Origin: Bacteroidales bacterium
GTDB lineage: Bacteria; Bacteroidota; Bacteroidia; Bacteroidales; ML635J-15
Assembly: GCA_027858835.1 (NCBI GenBank)
Contig: JAQIBY010000050.1
Coordinates: 1 to 37,255 of the forward strand
DNA: 37,255 bases
Direction: 5' to 3'
Below are positions 1 through 8,593 of the stretch, piece by piece (positions within the stretch are counted from its first letter, which is position 1; every line of letters begins with the position of its first letter). The notes beneath the pieces are model-generated. The model had not been told where the DNA came from, searched no databases, and worked only from the letters and a program-made list of their open reading frames with translations. The position numbers and the translations under genes are program-made.

Positions 1-606
1 GGAATGATTCCAAGTGCCATGCACAGCTCCGAAAACCCTCAAATAGCCGGTCTTGTAATTATTGGAGGAATCATATTTTTCTTCATTTTTGAAAAGATAA
101 TACTTTGGAGAACCTGTCGAGATGATACTTGTGATCGCAGTGAACATGCAAGCATTCCAATCATTTTAGTCGGCGATGCAATTCACAATTTTGTGGATGG
201 GATTGTCATTACAGCAGCTTTCATGACTAGTATTCCATTTGGTATTGTTGTCACGATTTCGGTATTTGCCCATGAAATCCCACAGGAAATTGCTGATTTC
301 GGCATTTTGATTAACAAAGGGATGTCTAAGGCCAAGGCACTGAAATACAATATTTTATCAGGAATTACCACACTATTAGGTGCCGGTATGGCATATTGGG
401 CACTAGAAACAACAAAACATTTCGTTCCTTGGGTTTTAAGTATCAGTGCAGCCAGCTTTATTTACATTGCTTTGGCTGACTTAATCCCTCAAATGCATAA
501 ACGCACAAAGCCAAAGGAAAGTATTTTACAAATCTTTTTAATGATACTTGGCGTTGCTGTCATCTTTGTAACAATTCATTTTAAACATAAATTTCATTTA
601 CATTAA
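1..606 (+). CDS. ZIP family metal transporter, 5'-truncated by window edge
   Basis: This is an inner-membrane divalent metal transporter of the ZIP family (zinc, iron or manganese). The reading frame is open from the first base, and the 200 residues visible are shorter than a typical bacterial ZIP protein, so the true start probably lies upstream; the ATG at position 4 is just the first one inside the window. Two signature helices are present: HNFVDGIVI (metal-binding His, Asn and Asp of transmembrane helix 4) and HEIPQEIADF (helix 5). A His-rich C-terminus (HFKHKFHLH) ends the protein. The frame stops two bases before the ATG of the OsmC-like gene, so the two are probably co-transcribed. The metal specificity cannot be read from the sequence. 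Family assignment is secure. Confidence 0.9.
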   Translation, partial: GMIPSAMHSSENPQIAGLVIIGGIIFFFIFEKIILWRTCRDDTCDRSEHASIPIILVGDAIHNFVDGIVITAAFMTSIPFGIVVTISVFAHEIPQEIADFGILINKGMSKAKALKYNILSGITTLLGAGMAYWALETTKHFVPWVLSISAASFIYIALADLIPQMHKRTKPKESILQIFLMILGVAVIFVTIHFKHKFHLH

Positions 607-608
607 TT

Positions 609-1034
609 ATGAGTATGAGAACAAAAATAGCAATTGACTGGACAGAGGATATGTCGTTTCGATCTGAAGTAAACGGACATGAAATTATTATTGACGCTGA
701 TGAAAAAGTCGGAGGAAAAGACAGAGGTCCCAGACCCAAACCCTTAATGTTGCTTGCCTTAGCAGGATGCACAGGTATGGATGTTATCAGCATTTTAAAA
801 AAAATGCGGGTTGATGTTAAAGATTTCCGAGTGACAACTGATGCGAACAACACTGAAGAGCAACCAAAACATTATGACGAGATTATTGTACGTTATGAGT
901 TTTGGGGAGACAATTTACCTAAGGACAAAATTGAAAAAGCAGTCAATCTTTCTGAAGAGAGATATTGCGGTGTATCACATGTTTACAAGCAATACATTAA
1001 AATGAGTTCTGAGATTATTATTCACCAGAAATAA
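609..1034 (+). CDS. OsmC/Ohr family protein
   Basis: A 141-residue cytoplasmic protein of the OsmC superfamily, whose better-known members reduce organic hydroperoxides with a pair of cysteines. The two expected cysteines are visible: one in LALAGCTGMDV (about residue 54) and one in ERYCGVSHVYK (about residue 120). The length matches the family. The start ATG lies two bases after the ZIP stop codon, which implies an operon, and a strong terminator follows the stop. OsmC-like proteins include uncharacterised subgroups, so the peroxide-reducing role is inferred from the family. The link with a metal transporter could reflect redox or metal stress, but this is speculation. Confidence 0.88.
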   Translation: MSMRTKIAIDWTEDMSFRSEVNGHEIIIDADEKVGGKDRGPRPKPLMLLALAGCTGMDVISILKKMRVDVKDFRVTTDANNTEEQPKHYDEIIVRYEFWGDNLPKDKIEKAVNLSEERYCGVSHVYKQYIKMSSEIIIHQK

Positions 1035-1043
1035 AGATTATTC

Positions 1044-1076
1044 AAAAAAAAACCTGTGAAACGCAGGTTTTTTTTT
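1044..1076 (+). terminator. Rho-independent terminator after ZIP-osmC
   Basis: A perfect hairpin: stem CCTGTG (1053-1058, with one G-T wobble) and CGCAGG (1062-1067) around an AAA loop. It is flanked by nine A (1044-1052) and nine T (1068-1076), which can extend the stem and supply the U-tract. It begins about 10 bases after the OsmC stop codon. Confidence 0.92.
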
Positions 1077-1140
1077 GAAAATTATTGACAAAAGTCCTTA
1101 AAAACCTAAAAATCAAAGAAAAAGGATAAGTATCCGTAAC

Positions 1141-1171
1141 TTCAGGTTATTAAAATTTATTACTATTTTCG
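1141..1171 (+). promoter_or_regulatory. Possible Bacteroidota sigma promoter for the outer-membrane protein gene
   Basis: TATTTTCG at 1164-1171 is one mismatch from the Bacteroidota -7 consensus TAnnTTTG. TTC at 1141-1143, 20 bp upstream, is one mismatch from TTG. The site sits 25 bases before the ATG and after the preceding terminator, where a promoter is required. The match is imperfect. Confidence 0.5.
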
Positions 1172-1196
1172 CAGCCAAAATCACAGGGCTACTGAA

Positions 1197-2249
1197 ATGA
1201 AAAATAAAGGAATACTACTGGCGATATTAATAAGCATTGGCTTCTCGGCATTTTCACAAGACGATTTTTCCGGAGAATGGTACATTGGCTATCAGCACCA
1301 AGAAGAAGCAAATTCTAGTCAATTTCAACTTAAACGGGCTTATATAACTTACAGAAAAGAAATTACTCCATGGCTTAAAGGAAGAATTACGCCTGACATC
1401 ACCATTGACACTGAAGGGAATGATAGCGGAGACATTGAATTACGCATGAAATATTTGTTTGTTCAATTTGAAATTCCGGATTTATGGATTTTTACAGATA
1501 ATAATCTTAAAACCGGTGTTGTTCCCCGTCCATGGATAGATTACCAACAAGACATTATTCATTACCGTGCACAAGGACATATGTTTCTCGAACGCACAAA
1601 AGTCACAAACTCAACAGATTATGGCATCAACTATAGTAGCAACATTGGTGGAAAATATGAAAACCCTGATTTCGAAACCGCTTGTCCCGGGAAATACGCA
1701 AACATCAGTTTTGGAATTTTTAATGGAGGAGGTTACAATAAACTTGAATTAAACACCAATAAAACCTTTGAATGGCGAACTAGTTTTCGTCCCTTTACAG
1801 ATTTCCTTCCGGGGCTTTTACTGACTTATCACGGAGCATACGGAACTGCAAATTCAACCCGAAACAATCCATTTCAATACAACGGCTACCATGTTGGATA
1901 TGAACACAAATATTTCATGCTATCTGCAGAATATTACAAAGGCATCGGGAATTTCAGCGACTCATACATTAACACGCTTGACCTCTCATCCATTGATCAC
2001 GAAGGATATTCTTTCTTCGCGGAGTTACGTCACCCAAAAAGCGGACTAGCCTTATGGGCAAGATACGACGCTCAATATAAAGCGTATCTTGAGCCTCAAA
2101 CCACCTTTACGGAACACCGAATAATTTTGAGTACTGCATGGAATTTCTACAATGACAATCGACTAATTCTCAGTCGTGACTTTTTTGAACAAGGCTATGA
2201 AAATCTTCCGTCAACCGTTTGGGAAGCAACATTAGACATTCGGTTTTAA
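1197..2249 (+). CDS. Outer-membrane beta-barrel protein, porin-like
   Basis: A 350-residue exported protein. A typical Sec signal peptide is visible (MKNKG, then a hydrophobic core ILLAILISIGFSAFS, with cleavage likely near SQ at 20-21). The mature part alternates polar and aromatic residues in beta-strand-like runs and ends in the aromatic-terminal strand LDIRF, a normal signal for barrel insertion into the outer membrane. The pattern resembles phosphate-selective porin-like proteins of Bacteroidota, but I see no specificity motif and do not assign a substrate. It appears to be a single-gene unit, with a terminator before it and a hairpin after it. The barrel call is fairly secure; 'porin' is an inference. 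Confidence 0.75.
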   Translation: MKNKGILLAILISIGFSAFSQDDFSGEWYIGYQHQEEANSSQFQLKRAYITYRKEITPWLKGRITPDITIDTEGNDSGDIELRMKYLFVQFEIPDLWIFTDNNLKTGVVPRPWIDYQQDIIHYRAQGHMFLERTKVTNSTDYGINYSSNIGGKYENPDFETACPGKYANISFGIFNGGGYNKLELNTNKTFEWRTSFRPFTDFLPGLLLTYHGAYGTANSTRNNPFQYNGYHVGYEHKYFMLSAEYYKGIGNFSDSYINTLDLSSIDHEGYSFFAELRHPKSGLALWARYDAQYKAYLEPQTTFTEHRIILSTAWNFYNDNRLILSRDFFEQGYENLPSTVWEATLDIRF

Positions 2250-2293
2250 GATTTCCAGAAGCAGCCCCGGCGAAATCAGCCAAAATATAAGCT

Positions 2294-2330
2294 AAAATAT
2301 TTTCGCGTTTTCCCAATACGAGAATATTTT
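2294..2330. repeat. Inverted repeat (12-bp stem) after the outer-membrane protein gene
   Basis: AAAATATTTTCG (2294-2305) pairs with CGAGAATATTTT (2319-2330) around a 13-base loop, with one G-T wobble. It lies in the 119-bp gap between the porin-like gene and the aminotransferase. It may act as a weak terminator or mRNA-end stabiliser; there is no long T-tract after it. Confidence 0.55.
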
Positions 2331-2368
2331 CATTTCATAATATTTCATTGTAATTTTACAAAAAAAAC

Positions 2369-3469
2369 ATGCAACAGTCCTGGATATCATATTTTTCAAA
2401 TCTTGTAAAAGAAAACGGCGGAATCAATCTTGCACAAGGCATTCCCGGATTTCAGCCGCCCAAAGCCTTACTTAATGAATTGCAGAAACAAAGTGTCAAT
2501 CCTGTACATCAATATGCTCCCGGACTCGGAAATTCTAAACTCAGAGCGCATATTGCCACCGAATTTCAAGATAAAATACCTGCGGACTTTGAATTTATGA
2601 TTACCCTTGGCGGTACCGAGGCAATTCAACTTTTATATCTGTATCTGCATAAAAAACATAACGGATTAAAAGCAGCTGCATTTTCTCCGGTTTATGAATC
2701 ATACATGCATTTACCGCGAATTTACGGTGATCAATTTAAATCCATACCCATTGAAAAGCCCGATTTACAAACAAGGCTTACGGATTTTTTCACGCAATAT
2801 AAGCCGCAAGTATTTTTTGTCAATACTCCCGGGAATCCTTATGGAAAGGCATTGTCTGAGGAAGACTTTAATTTGCTGCAAACACTTTGTAATCAGTATA
2901 ATTGCTATTTAATTATCGATGCCGTTTATGATGTTTTTCATTTTGGAAAAGCGCCATATTATCCGTTCAAACACTTCAGCGACAAAACCTTTTATGTTAA
3001 TAGCTTTTCTAAACGATACAGCATCACCGGCTGGCGATTGGGCTATTTTTTCGCACATCAATCACATTTTGAACAAATTAGCGACATTCACGATTACACA
3101 GGGCTCTCCTGCCCTTCTGTTCTACAGGAAAGTTTGGCAAATTTTCTAGATATACCGAATGAGGCGCATGCTTATGTTGAATCCATCCGATTACAATTGC
3201 AGGAAAACTATCAACATTCCGAAAACGCGCTAAATTCAAAGGGATTTTTTATTCCTGAAATTCATGGTGGCTATTACATTTGGACAAAATTACCGGAACA
3301 CTGTAGTGATGGATTAGATTTTGCAAAATCGCTTTACGCAAAGCGAAAAACAGCAGTAATTCCGGGTGTGCATTTTGGCGATGCATATTCCAATTACATT
3401 CGAATAAATATTGCACGCGAGCCGGTGGAATTGAAAGCAGGAATTGAAGCAATTTGCAGATCTATATGA
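2369..3469 (+). CDS. PLP-dependent aminotransferase, class I/II
   Basis: A 366-residue cytoplasmic fold-type I aminotransferase. The hallmarks are in order: NLAQGIPGF near the N-terminus; YAPGLGNSKLR (about 49-59); NTPGNPYG (152-159, cofactor and substrate contact); DAVYD (Asp184 and Tyr187, pyridine-ring contacts); the cofactor lysine in SFSKRYSITGWRLG (Lys215); and a C-terminal RINIAR that carries the carboxylate-binding arginine. The overall pattern resembles aminotransferases acting on methionine, glutamine or aromatic keto acids (YbdL/KAT-like), but the substrate is not determined. It stands alone between two hairpin- or promoter-containing gaps, so the context gives no pathway. The ATG is preceded by an A-rich leader rather than a Shine-Dalgarno site, as is usual in this window. 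Confidence 0.88.
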   Translation: MQQSWISYFSNLVKENGGINLAQGIPGFQPPKALLNELQKQSVNPVHQYAPGLGNSKLRAHIATEFQDKIPADFEFMITLGGTEAIQLLYLYLHKKHNGLKAAAFSPVYESYMHLPRIYGDQFKSIPIEKPDLQTRLTDFFTQYKPQVFFVNTPGNPYGKALSEEDFNLLQTLCNQYNCYLIIDAVYDVFHFGKAPYYPFKHFSDKTFYVNSFSKRYSITGWRLGYFFAHQSHFEQISDIHDYTGLSCPSVLQESLANFLDIPNEAHAYVESIRLQLQENYQHSENALNSKGFFIPEIHGGYYIWTKLPEHCSDGLDFAKSLYAKRKTAVIPGVHFGDAYSNYIRINIAREPVELKAGIEAICRSI

Positions 3470-3595
3470 TGAAAATCGAAGCGCAAATAAAAGTCTGTTT
3501 TTTAATTGCACGATTCGCTTATAGAAATAAAAGCCATGAAATCGTAGAAACAGCAAGCATTTCAAGAAAAATGCATTTCTGTTCATGTTTCAACC

Positions 3596-3625
3596 TTGTA
3601 TATTCAACAATTAGCAGTACCTTTG
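3596..3625 (+). promoter_or_regulatory. Bacteroidota sigma promoter for typA
   Basis: TTG (3596-3598), a 19-bp spacer, then TACCTTTG (3618-3625): an exact match to the Bacteroidota primary-sigma consensus TTG/TAnnTTTG. It is about 48 bases upstream of the typA ATG and predicts a leader of about 40 nt. Confidence 0.8.
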
Positions 3626-3673
3626 CAGCCGATTAAATGAGCGGATTTATCGCTTAAAACAGAGAGAAAAATA

Positions 3674-5476
3674 ATGGAATTAAGAAATATTGCAATCATT
3701 GCTCACGTTGACCACGGGAAAACGACATTAGTTGACAGAATGTTGAGCCAAGTGAAACTTTTTCGTGAAAACGAAGATGTTCAAGACCTTATCATGGATT
3801 CAAATGATTTAGAGCGCGAACGAGGCATTACAATTTTGAGCAAAAACTGTGCGGTACGTTACAAAGACATAAAAATCAATATTATTGATACCCCGGGTCA
3901 CTCCGATTTCGGTGGTGAAGTTGAGCGGGTATTAAATATGGCTGACGGTGTTTTGCTTTTGGTGGATGCCTTTGAAGGAGCTATGCCTCAAACACGATTC
4001 GTACTACAAAAAGCGATTGAATTAAAACTCAAACCCATCGTGGTGATTAATAAAGTTGACAAACCAAATTGTCGTCCTGAAGAAATTGCTGAGGATGTTT
4101 TTGATTTGATGTTTAGCTTGGATGCTACTGAAGATCAACTCGATTTTCCGGTTGTTTACGGATCATCAAAAGAAGGCTGGATGGGTCCAAAACATGATGA
4201 GCCAACCACTGATGTTTCCTATTTATTAGACACGATACTAGAACACATTCCCGCTCCAGAAAAACTCGAAGGAACCTTACAATTACAAGTTTCCTCCTTG
4301 GATTATTCATCATATAAAGGTAGAATTGCAGTCGGAAGAATCCATCGCGGCAGCATAGAACCAAATCAAAAGGTTGTTGTTATGATGCGTGACGGCAAGA
4401 AAATCCCTTCGGTTGTGAAAGAATTGTATGCATTTGAGGGCTTGGGTAAAGAAAAAGTAAAACACAAACTCGAAGCCGGGGAGATATGTGCCGTTATGGG
4501 GCTTGAGGATTTCGATATCGGAGATACAATTTCTGATTTTGAATTCCCGGAGAGCATGAAACGCATTCGCATTGATGAACCAACCATGTCAATGCTATTT
4601 ACCATTAACGATTCCCCATTCTTCGGAAAAGAAGGACTATACGTTACGTCAAGACACATTCGTGATCGCTTGTACAAGGAAACCGAAAGAAATCTAGCAC
4701 TGCGGGTAGAAGACACCGAGTCACCAGATAGATTGCTGGTTTTCGGGCGAGGCATTTTGCATCTCTCAATTCTCGTTGAAACCATGCGTCGTGAAGGATA
4801 CGAATTTCAACTCGGACAACCGCAAGTTATTATTCGGGAAATTGACGGAGTAAAACACGAACCGGTAGAAAGCTTAACTGTGCATGTTCCGGATGAATTC
4901 GGAGGAAAAGTGATTGAGTTGGTAAATCGTCGTAAAGGCGAAATGACCGATATGCACTCCGAGGACGGCAGAACCTATCTTGAATTCAACATTCCTGCAC
5001 GTGGATTGATAGGTCTTACAAATCCGATTTTAACATCCACTGAAGGCGAAGCCATTGTTGCCCATCGTTTTGTGGGTTTCGAACCATGGAAAGGAGAAAT
5101 CGCTTTGCGCAGACAAGGTGCATTGGTATCACAGGAAACGGGAACTGTAATTGCCTATGCGGTAGATAAATTGCAAGACAGAGGTAAGTTTTTTGTTGAG
5201 CCAAACGATCAGGTTTACACAGGACAAGTGCTTGGAGAAAATACGCGACAGGAAGACATCGTGTGTAATCTGATAAAAACCAAAAAACTCACAAATATGC
5301 GTGCGTCCGGTTCTGATGCAAAAGTATTGATTGCACCGGCCATAAAAATGTCTCTTGAAGAGCATATGGAGTACATCCGTAAAGATGAGTATTTGGAAGT
5401 TACACCAAAATCGTTACGATTGCGCAAAATTATGCTTGGTGAAAACGACAGAAAACGGGCTGCCAAAAAGTTTTAG
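3674..5476 (+). CDS. typA: Translational GTPase TypA/BipA
   Basis: A 600-residue ribosome-associated GTPase of the EF-G family that helps ribosome assembly and stress or cold adaptation. The G-domain motifs are clear: AHVDHGKTTL (G1, about 10-19), RERGITI (G2), DTPGHSDF (G3), NKVD (G4) and GSSKEGW in the G5 region. EF-G-like domains II, III and V follow, with the TypA-typical segment ARGLIGL and a basic C-terminus (GENDRKRAAKKF). The length is standard for the family. A consensus promoter lies upstream, and the last codons form part of a terminator hairpin. It is convergent with fprA. Confidence 0.97.
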   Translation: MELRNIAIIAHVDHGKTTLVDRMLSQVKLFRENEDVQDLIMDSNDLERERGITILSKNCAVRYKDIKINIIDTPGHSDFGGEVERVLNMADGVLLLVDAFEGAMPQTRFVLQKAIELKLKPIVVINKVDKPNCRPEEIAEDVFDLMFSLDATEDQLDFPVVYGSSKEGWMGPKHDEPTTDVSYLLDTILEHIPAPEKLEGTLQLQVSSLDYSSYKGRIAVGRIHRGSIEPNQKVVVMMRDGKKIPSVVKELYAFEGLGKEKVKHKLEAGEICAVMGLEDFDIGDTISDFEFPESMKRIRIDEPTMSMLFTINDSPFFGKEGLYVTSRHIRDRLYKETERNLALRVEDTESPDRLLVFGRGILHLSILVETMRREGYEFQLGQPQVIIREIDGVKHEPVESLTVHVPDEFGGKVIELVNRRKGEMTDMHSEDGRTYLEFNIPARGLIGLTNPILTSTEGEAIVAHRFVGFEPWKGEIALRRQGALVSQETGTVIAYAVDKLQDRGKFFVEPNDQVYTGQVLGENTRQEDIVCNLIKTKKLTNMRASGSDAKVLIAPAIKMSLEEHMEYIRKDEYLEVTPKSLRLRKIMLGENDRKRAAKKF

Positions 5477-5490
5477 CAGCCCTTATTTTT
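5457..5490. terminator. Terminator hairpin shared by typA and fprA
   Basis: GGGCTGC (5457-5463) and GCAGCCC (5476-5482) form a perfect 7-bp stem around a 12-base loop, followed by TTATTTTT (5483-5490). The 5' arm lies inside the last codons of typA. The T-tract favours the plus strand, but the stem ends right at the stop codon of the convergent fprA gene and may also affect its transcript. Confidence 0.85.
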
Positions 5491-6699
5491 CTATGCTTTT
5501 ACTGCTTGTGCAAATTCACGTCCGTAAGCTTTGAGAAACGCTTTATTATCTTCGTTCGGGCGGAATTTCATTGCCAGAGGCTCAAGCGGAGTTTTCAGCT
5601 TCAAATTTTGCAAAATCGGCTGCATAATTTTCACGCCTTCCCCACTCCATCCGTAGGAACCGAAAGAGGTTGCAATTTTCCCTTTATCACGAATCGGATT
5701 AATCAAAGCAAACATCCGGTAAACGGGCAGTAAAATGTTCTGATTAAATGTCGGACAACCTACCATATAGGCATCAGAACGGACAATTTCCGAATCCAAT
5801 TCGCCGAGTTCAATGGTTTCAATGTCGAGCAATTTTACGTCCAGCCCCTCCTCTCGAATTCCTTCAGCCATTGCTTCAGCCATTTCATTTGTATATCCGT
5901 AAGCAGAAACATAACTAATTAACACTCTGTGTGAAGGCAAATCGTTTTTATTCATGTATGCTTCGGAATACTCTTTAGACAAGGAGACCATTTCTTTCCA
6001 ATGATCTTTTAAAATCGGACCATGCCCAGTTGCAATCATTTCAATGTCTAAATCCTTGATTTTATCAATGGCTTTCAGCATAAATTTACTGAAGGGTTTC
6101 AATATCACATCAAAATAATATTTAAACGCATCAAGATAAGATTCGCGATCAACTTTGCCATCAATTATTTCATCTGAGCAATAATGCGCACCGAAAGAAT
6201 CGCAGGTAAACAGAATTTTATCTTCTTTTAGATAAGTGTACATGGAATCGGGCCAGTGTAAATTTGGAGCCCCGATAAATTCAAGCGTTTTATTTCCTAA
6301 ATCAAGGGTGTCGCCATGTTTTACGACAATGTGTTTGAAAGGTTTTCCGACAATCTCATTTAGATAGCGAATTGCCTGTCCTGTACCCACAACGGTCACA
6401 TTTGGAGCCAATTCTAACAAATGTACTAAACTGCCCGAATGGTCAGGTTCCGTATGATCTAAAATAATATAATCTAACTCGCTGATGTTTACCACCTGCT
6501 CGAGTTTTGTTTTATATACATCCCAAAATTTTTCTTTTGCAGTTTCAACCAGAGTTTTCTTTTCAGCATTAATAAAATAGGAATTATAGGTTGTTCCGTA
6601 TTCGGTTTCCATGACGATATCAAAGGTAAGGATATCGCGGTCAAGTATCCCGACCCAACTTACATCCGATGTCAGCTGTATAATTTTGTTGTCTTTCAT
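5491..6699 (-). CDS. fprA: Flavodiiron protein (A-type flavoprotein, FprA)
   Basis: A 402-residue cytoplasmic flavodiiron protein, the family that reduces oxygen to water and/or nitric oxide to nitrous oxide in anaerobes. The N-terminal metallo-beta-lactamase-like domain keeps all the diiron ligands: His82, Glu84, Asp86 and His87 in HTEPDH; a His in APNLHWPD; an Asp in FTCDSFGAHY; and a His in ATGHGPIL. The C-terminal flavodoxin domain (from about residue 255, VLISYVSAYGYTNEMA) binds FMN. The length matches two-domain FDPs with no rubredoxin extension, so the electron donor must be encoded elsewhere. A TAAATTTG sequence (minus strand, 6731-6738) just upstream could be the -7 element, but no -33 element is seen. 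Its presence suggests an organism that meets oxygen only occasionally. Confidence 0.95.
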   Translation of the reverse strand: MKDNKIIQLTSDVSWVGILDRDILTFDIVMETEYGTTYNSYFINAEKKTLVETAKEKFWDVYKTKLEQVVNISELDYIILDHTEPDHSGSLVHLLELAPNVTVVGTGQAIRYLNEIVGKPFKHIVVKHGDTLDLGNKTLEFIGAPNLHWPDSMYTYLKEDKILFTCDSFGAHYCSDEIIDGKVDRESYLDAFKYYFDVILKPFSKFMLKAIDKIKDLDIEMIATGHGPILKDHWKEMVSLSKEYSEAYMNKNDLPSHRVLISYVSAYGYTNEMAEAMAEGIREEGLDVKLLDIETIELGELDSEIVRSDAYMVGCPTFNQNILLPVYRMFALINPIRDKGKIATSFGSYGWSGEGVKIMQPILQNLKLKTPLEPLAMKFRPNEDNKAFLKAYGREFAQAVKA

Positions 6700-7006
6700 A
6701 ATTGCATTTTTACAGTTTTCAAAATCGTTTCAAATTTAATTAAGCTAACACAAAAGTCTGCATGTTTGTTGACTTTTTTTGGATGTATATTTGATTTAAA
6801 GCATCACAGTTTGATCCGAATAAAGAACAAAAGCCTAAAAAACAAGAGACTCTGTTTTCTGATTTTCATTGACAAAAATTTATTGCACTCTATATCCTCG
6901 CATGAAATGACGAAATGATTTGTGAGATAATATACGATATTATATCTTGGAGTAAACGCTAATAAGTAAGTTTTGTAAACTCACCTTTTTTCTGTTTTTT
7001 TACCAC
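6700..7006. other. Divergent intergenic region fprA / radical SAM gene
   Basis: 307 bp of AT-rich DNA between divergently transcribed genes. I see no gene. It contains a possible -7 element for fprA (TAAATTTG on the minus strand, 6731-6738) and one palindrome (6927-6943, listed separately). No riboswitch or tRNA is recognisable. Confidence 0.6.
6927..6943. promoter_or_regulatory. Operator-like palindrome upstream of the radical SAM gene
   Basis: ATAATAT (6927-6933), ACG, ATATTAT (6937-6943): a perfect 7-bp inverted repeat with a 3-bp spacer, 63 bases before the GTG start of the radical SAM gene. The size and symmetry suit a dimeric regulator, but such AT-only palindromes can occur by chance in AT-rich DNA. 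Confidence 0.35.
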
Positions 7007-7945
7007 GTGAACCTAACGCAGATACAAAAAACAAAGCAGTGGAATGATTATTCTGGGTATATCCGGAAAACATTCGGAGAAAGGGTGCAAAAAATCTCTG
7101 TAAATACCGGAATGGGCTGTCCGAATCTGGATGGAAGTTTGTCTTTTGATGGTTGTACATATTGCAATAATTCCAGTTTTTCGCCATTTTATTGTAAATC
7201 AGACAAATCCATCCGGCAGCAATTGACGGAGGGCATCGACTTTTTTTCAAAAAAATATAAATCTCAAAAATATCTGGCGTATTTTCAATCATACACAAAT
7301 ACTTACACGAGCGATACAAATTTCGAAAATATGCTGAACGAAGCGCTGAATGTCACTGGAGTTGTCGGCCTTGTGGTTGCAACACGCCCCGACAGTATTT
7401 CCGAAACTCAAATTAAATTATTGGATCGCCTCGCAAAATCACATTACGTAAGTATTGAGTTTGGCATTGAATCCGCTTTGGATAAAACGCTAAAACGAAT
7501 TAATCGCGGACATAATGTGCAAGCGACTATTGATGCATTTGCTGCCTGCCGAGATAAATCGTTTCATACCGGAGCGCATTTAATTTTCGGCTTGCCCGGA
7601 GAATCGAAACAAGACATGCTGTCTCATGCGGATTTCATTAATTCCGTGCAACCAAGCAATCTAAAACTTCATCAATTGCAAGTATTAGAAGGAACTGCAC
7701 TAGCTGAGGAGTTTAAACAAATTTCGGAAGATTTTGTTAGCTTTACAGTTGATTCATACATTGATCTGGTGATTCAATTTTTGGAAAAACTGAATCCGAA
7801 TATTGTTGTTGAGCGTTTTACCAGCGAATCGCCAAAAGAAATGATTATTAGCCCGGATTGGGGCGGATTAAAGAATTTTGAATTTGTGGATAAGCTAAGA
7901 AAGGAAATGAAAACAAAGGATAGTTATCAAGGAAAAACATTTTAA
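7007..7945 (+). CDS. TIGR01212-family radical SAM protein (YhcC-like)
   Basis: A 312-residue radical SAM enzyme. The iron-sulfur cysteines are Cys38, Cys50 and Cys53 in GMGCPN...DGCTYCNN. That wide first spacing, with the sequence CPNLDG, is the mark of the TIGR01212/YhcC family, whose substrate is unknown to me. Further family features are visible: SYTNTY (about 99-104), ATRPDS and a LIFGLPGE stretch. The frame begins with GTG at 7007; the predicted protein starts MNLTQIQKTKQW, a sensible N-terminus. It is followed after one base by the tatD frame and then tcdA, so these three probably form an operon. Family assignment is firm, biochemical role unknown. Confidence 0.88.
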   Translation: MNLTQIQKTKQWNDYSGYIRKTFGERVQKISVNTGMGCPNLDGSLSFDGCTYCNNSSFSPFYCKSDKSIRQQLTEGIDFFSKKYKSQKYLAYFQSYTNTYTSDTNFENMLNEALNVTGVVGLVVATRPDSISETQIKLLDRLAKSHYVSIEFGIESALDKTLKRINRGHNVQATIDAFAACRDKSFHTGAHLIFGLPGESKQDMLSHADFINSVQPSNLKLHQLQVLEGTALAEEFKQISEDFVSFTVDSYIDLVIQFLEKLNPNIVVERFTSESPKEMIISPDWGGLKNFEFVDKLRKEMKTKDSYQGKTF

Positions 7946-7946
7946 C

Positions 7947-8593
7947 ATGAAACAATGCTTGATAAACATACACACACATCAGGAATCGACGAATGAGGAG
8001 CATATTGAGATCATTAGTTTGTTTCATAATGCCTCCATCCCGGAAGGGAAATTATTTTCTATCGGCGCTCACCCTTGGCATGCAGAAAAAGCATACCACA
8101 AGCATTAATTGATGAGATTTTTCCGAAAGTTCGCTTTGCTTTTGCCATCGGAGAATGTGGTTTAGATCGCAGCTCCTCGGTAAATTGGGATAAGCAAGTG
8201 GAATTATTTCGCCTGCAAATCTCATTGAGTGAAAAAACTCGAAAACCACTAATTATCCATGCAGTCAGATCATATCCAGACATTATCGCTTTACATAAAA
8301 TGTATCAGCCGAAACAAGCATGGATAATTCATGGATATCAAGGAAATCTTGAAAATATGCAACATCTTACACAGCATGGAATATACCTCTCATATGGTGC
8401 AGATGTACTCCGCAATCAAAATAAATTTGATGACTGTCTGATTAACACGCCCGAAGACAAACTCTTTTTTGAAACCGATGAGGCGTCCTTAAATATTTTA
8501 AGCATATATGAACACGCCGCACGATTGCGAAATGTCTCCATTGAAAGCTTAATAGAACAAATTCATAAAAATTTTGCAGCAATAAAAGCATGA
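7947..8593 (+). pseudogene. TatD-family hydrolase gene interrupted by a one-base frameshift
   Basis: Two overlapping frames together encode one short TatD-like metal-dependent DNase/hydrolase of about 215 residues. Frame A starts at the ATG at 7947 (MKQCLINIHTHQ, containing the metal-binding HxH) and reads through GAHPWHAEKA before a TAA at 8106-8108. Frame B, in the -1 frame relative to A, continues with IPQALIDEIFPK, GECGLDR (metal-ligand Glu), IHAVRSY, IHGYQG and ETDEAS (metal-ligand Asp), ending at 8593. Adding one base in or near the A-run at about 8089-8094 would fuse them without loss. The ORF-track start at 8075 (MACRK) is therefore an artefact. The gene starts one base after the radical SAM gene and its stop overlaps the tcdA start. 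A genuine mutation and an assembly error cannot be told apart here. Confidence 0.85.

Noticed and set aside
3454-3636. 60-residue ORF before typA
   Set aside because: It overlaps the aminotransferase end and contains the consensus typA promoter; composition is not protein-like.
8075-8108. Programmed -1 frameshift in tatD
   Set aside because: The A5 run in codons GAA AAA does not form a standard X XXY YYZ slippery site, no stimulatory hairpin was seen, and a single lost base is simpler.
8075-8593. TatD start at ATG 8075 (MACRK...)
   Set aside because: This start is an out-of-frame ATG. The N-terminal HxH region is in another frame from 7947, so the gene is frameshifted rather than short.
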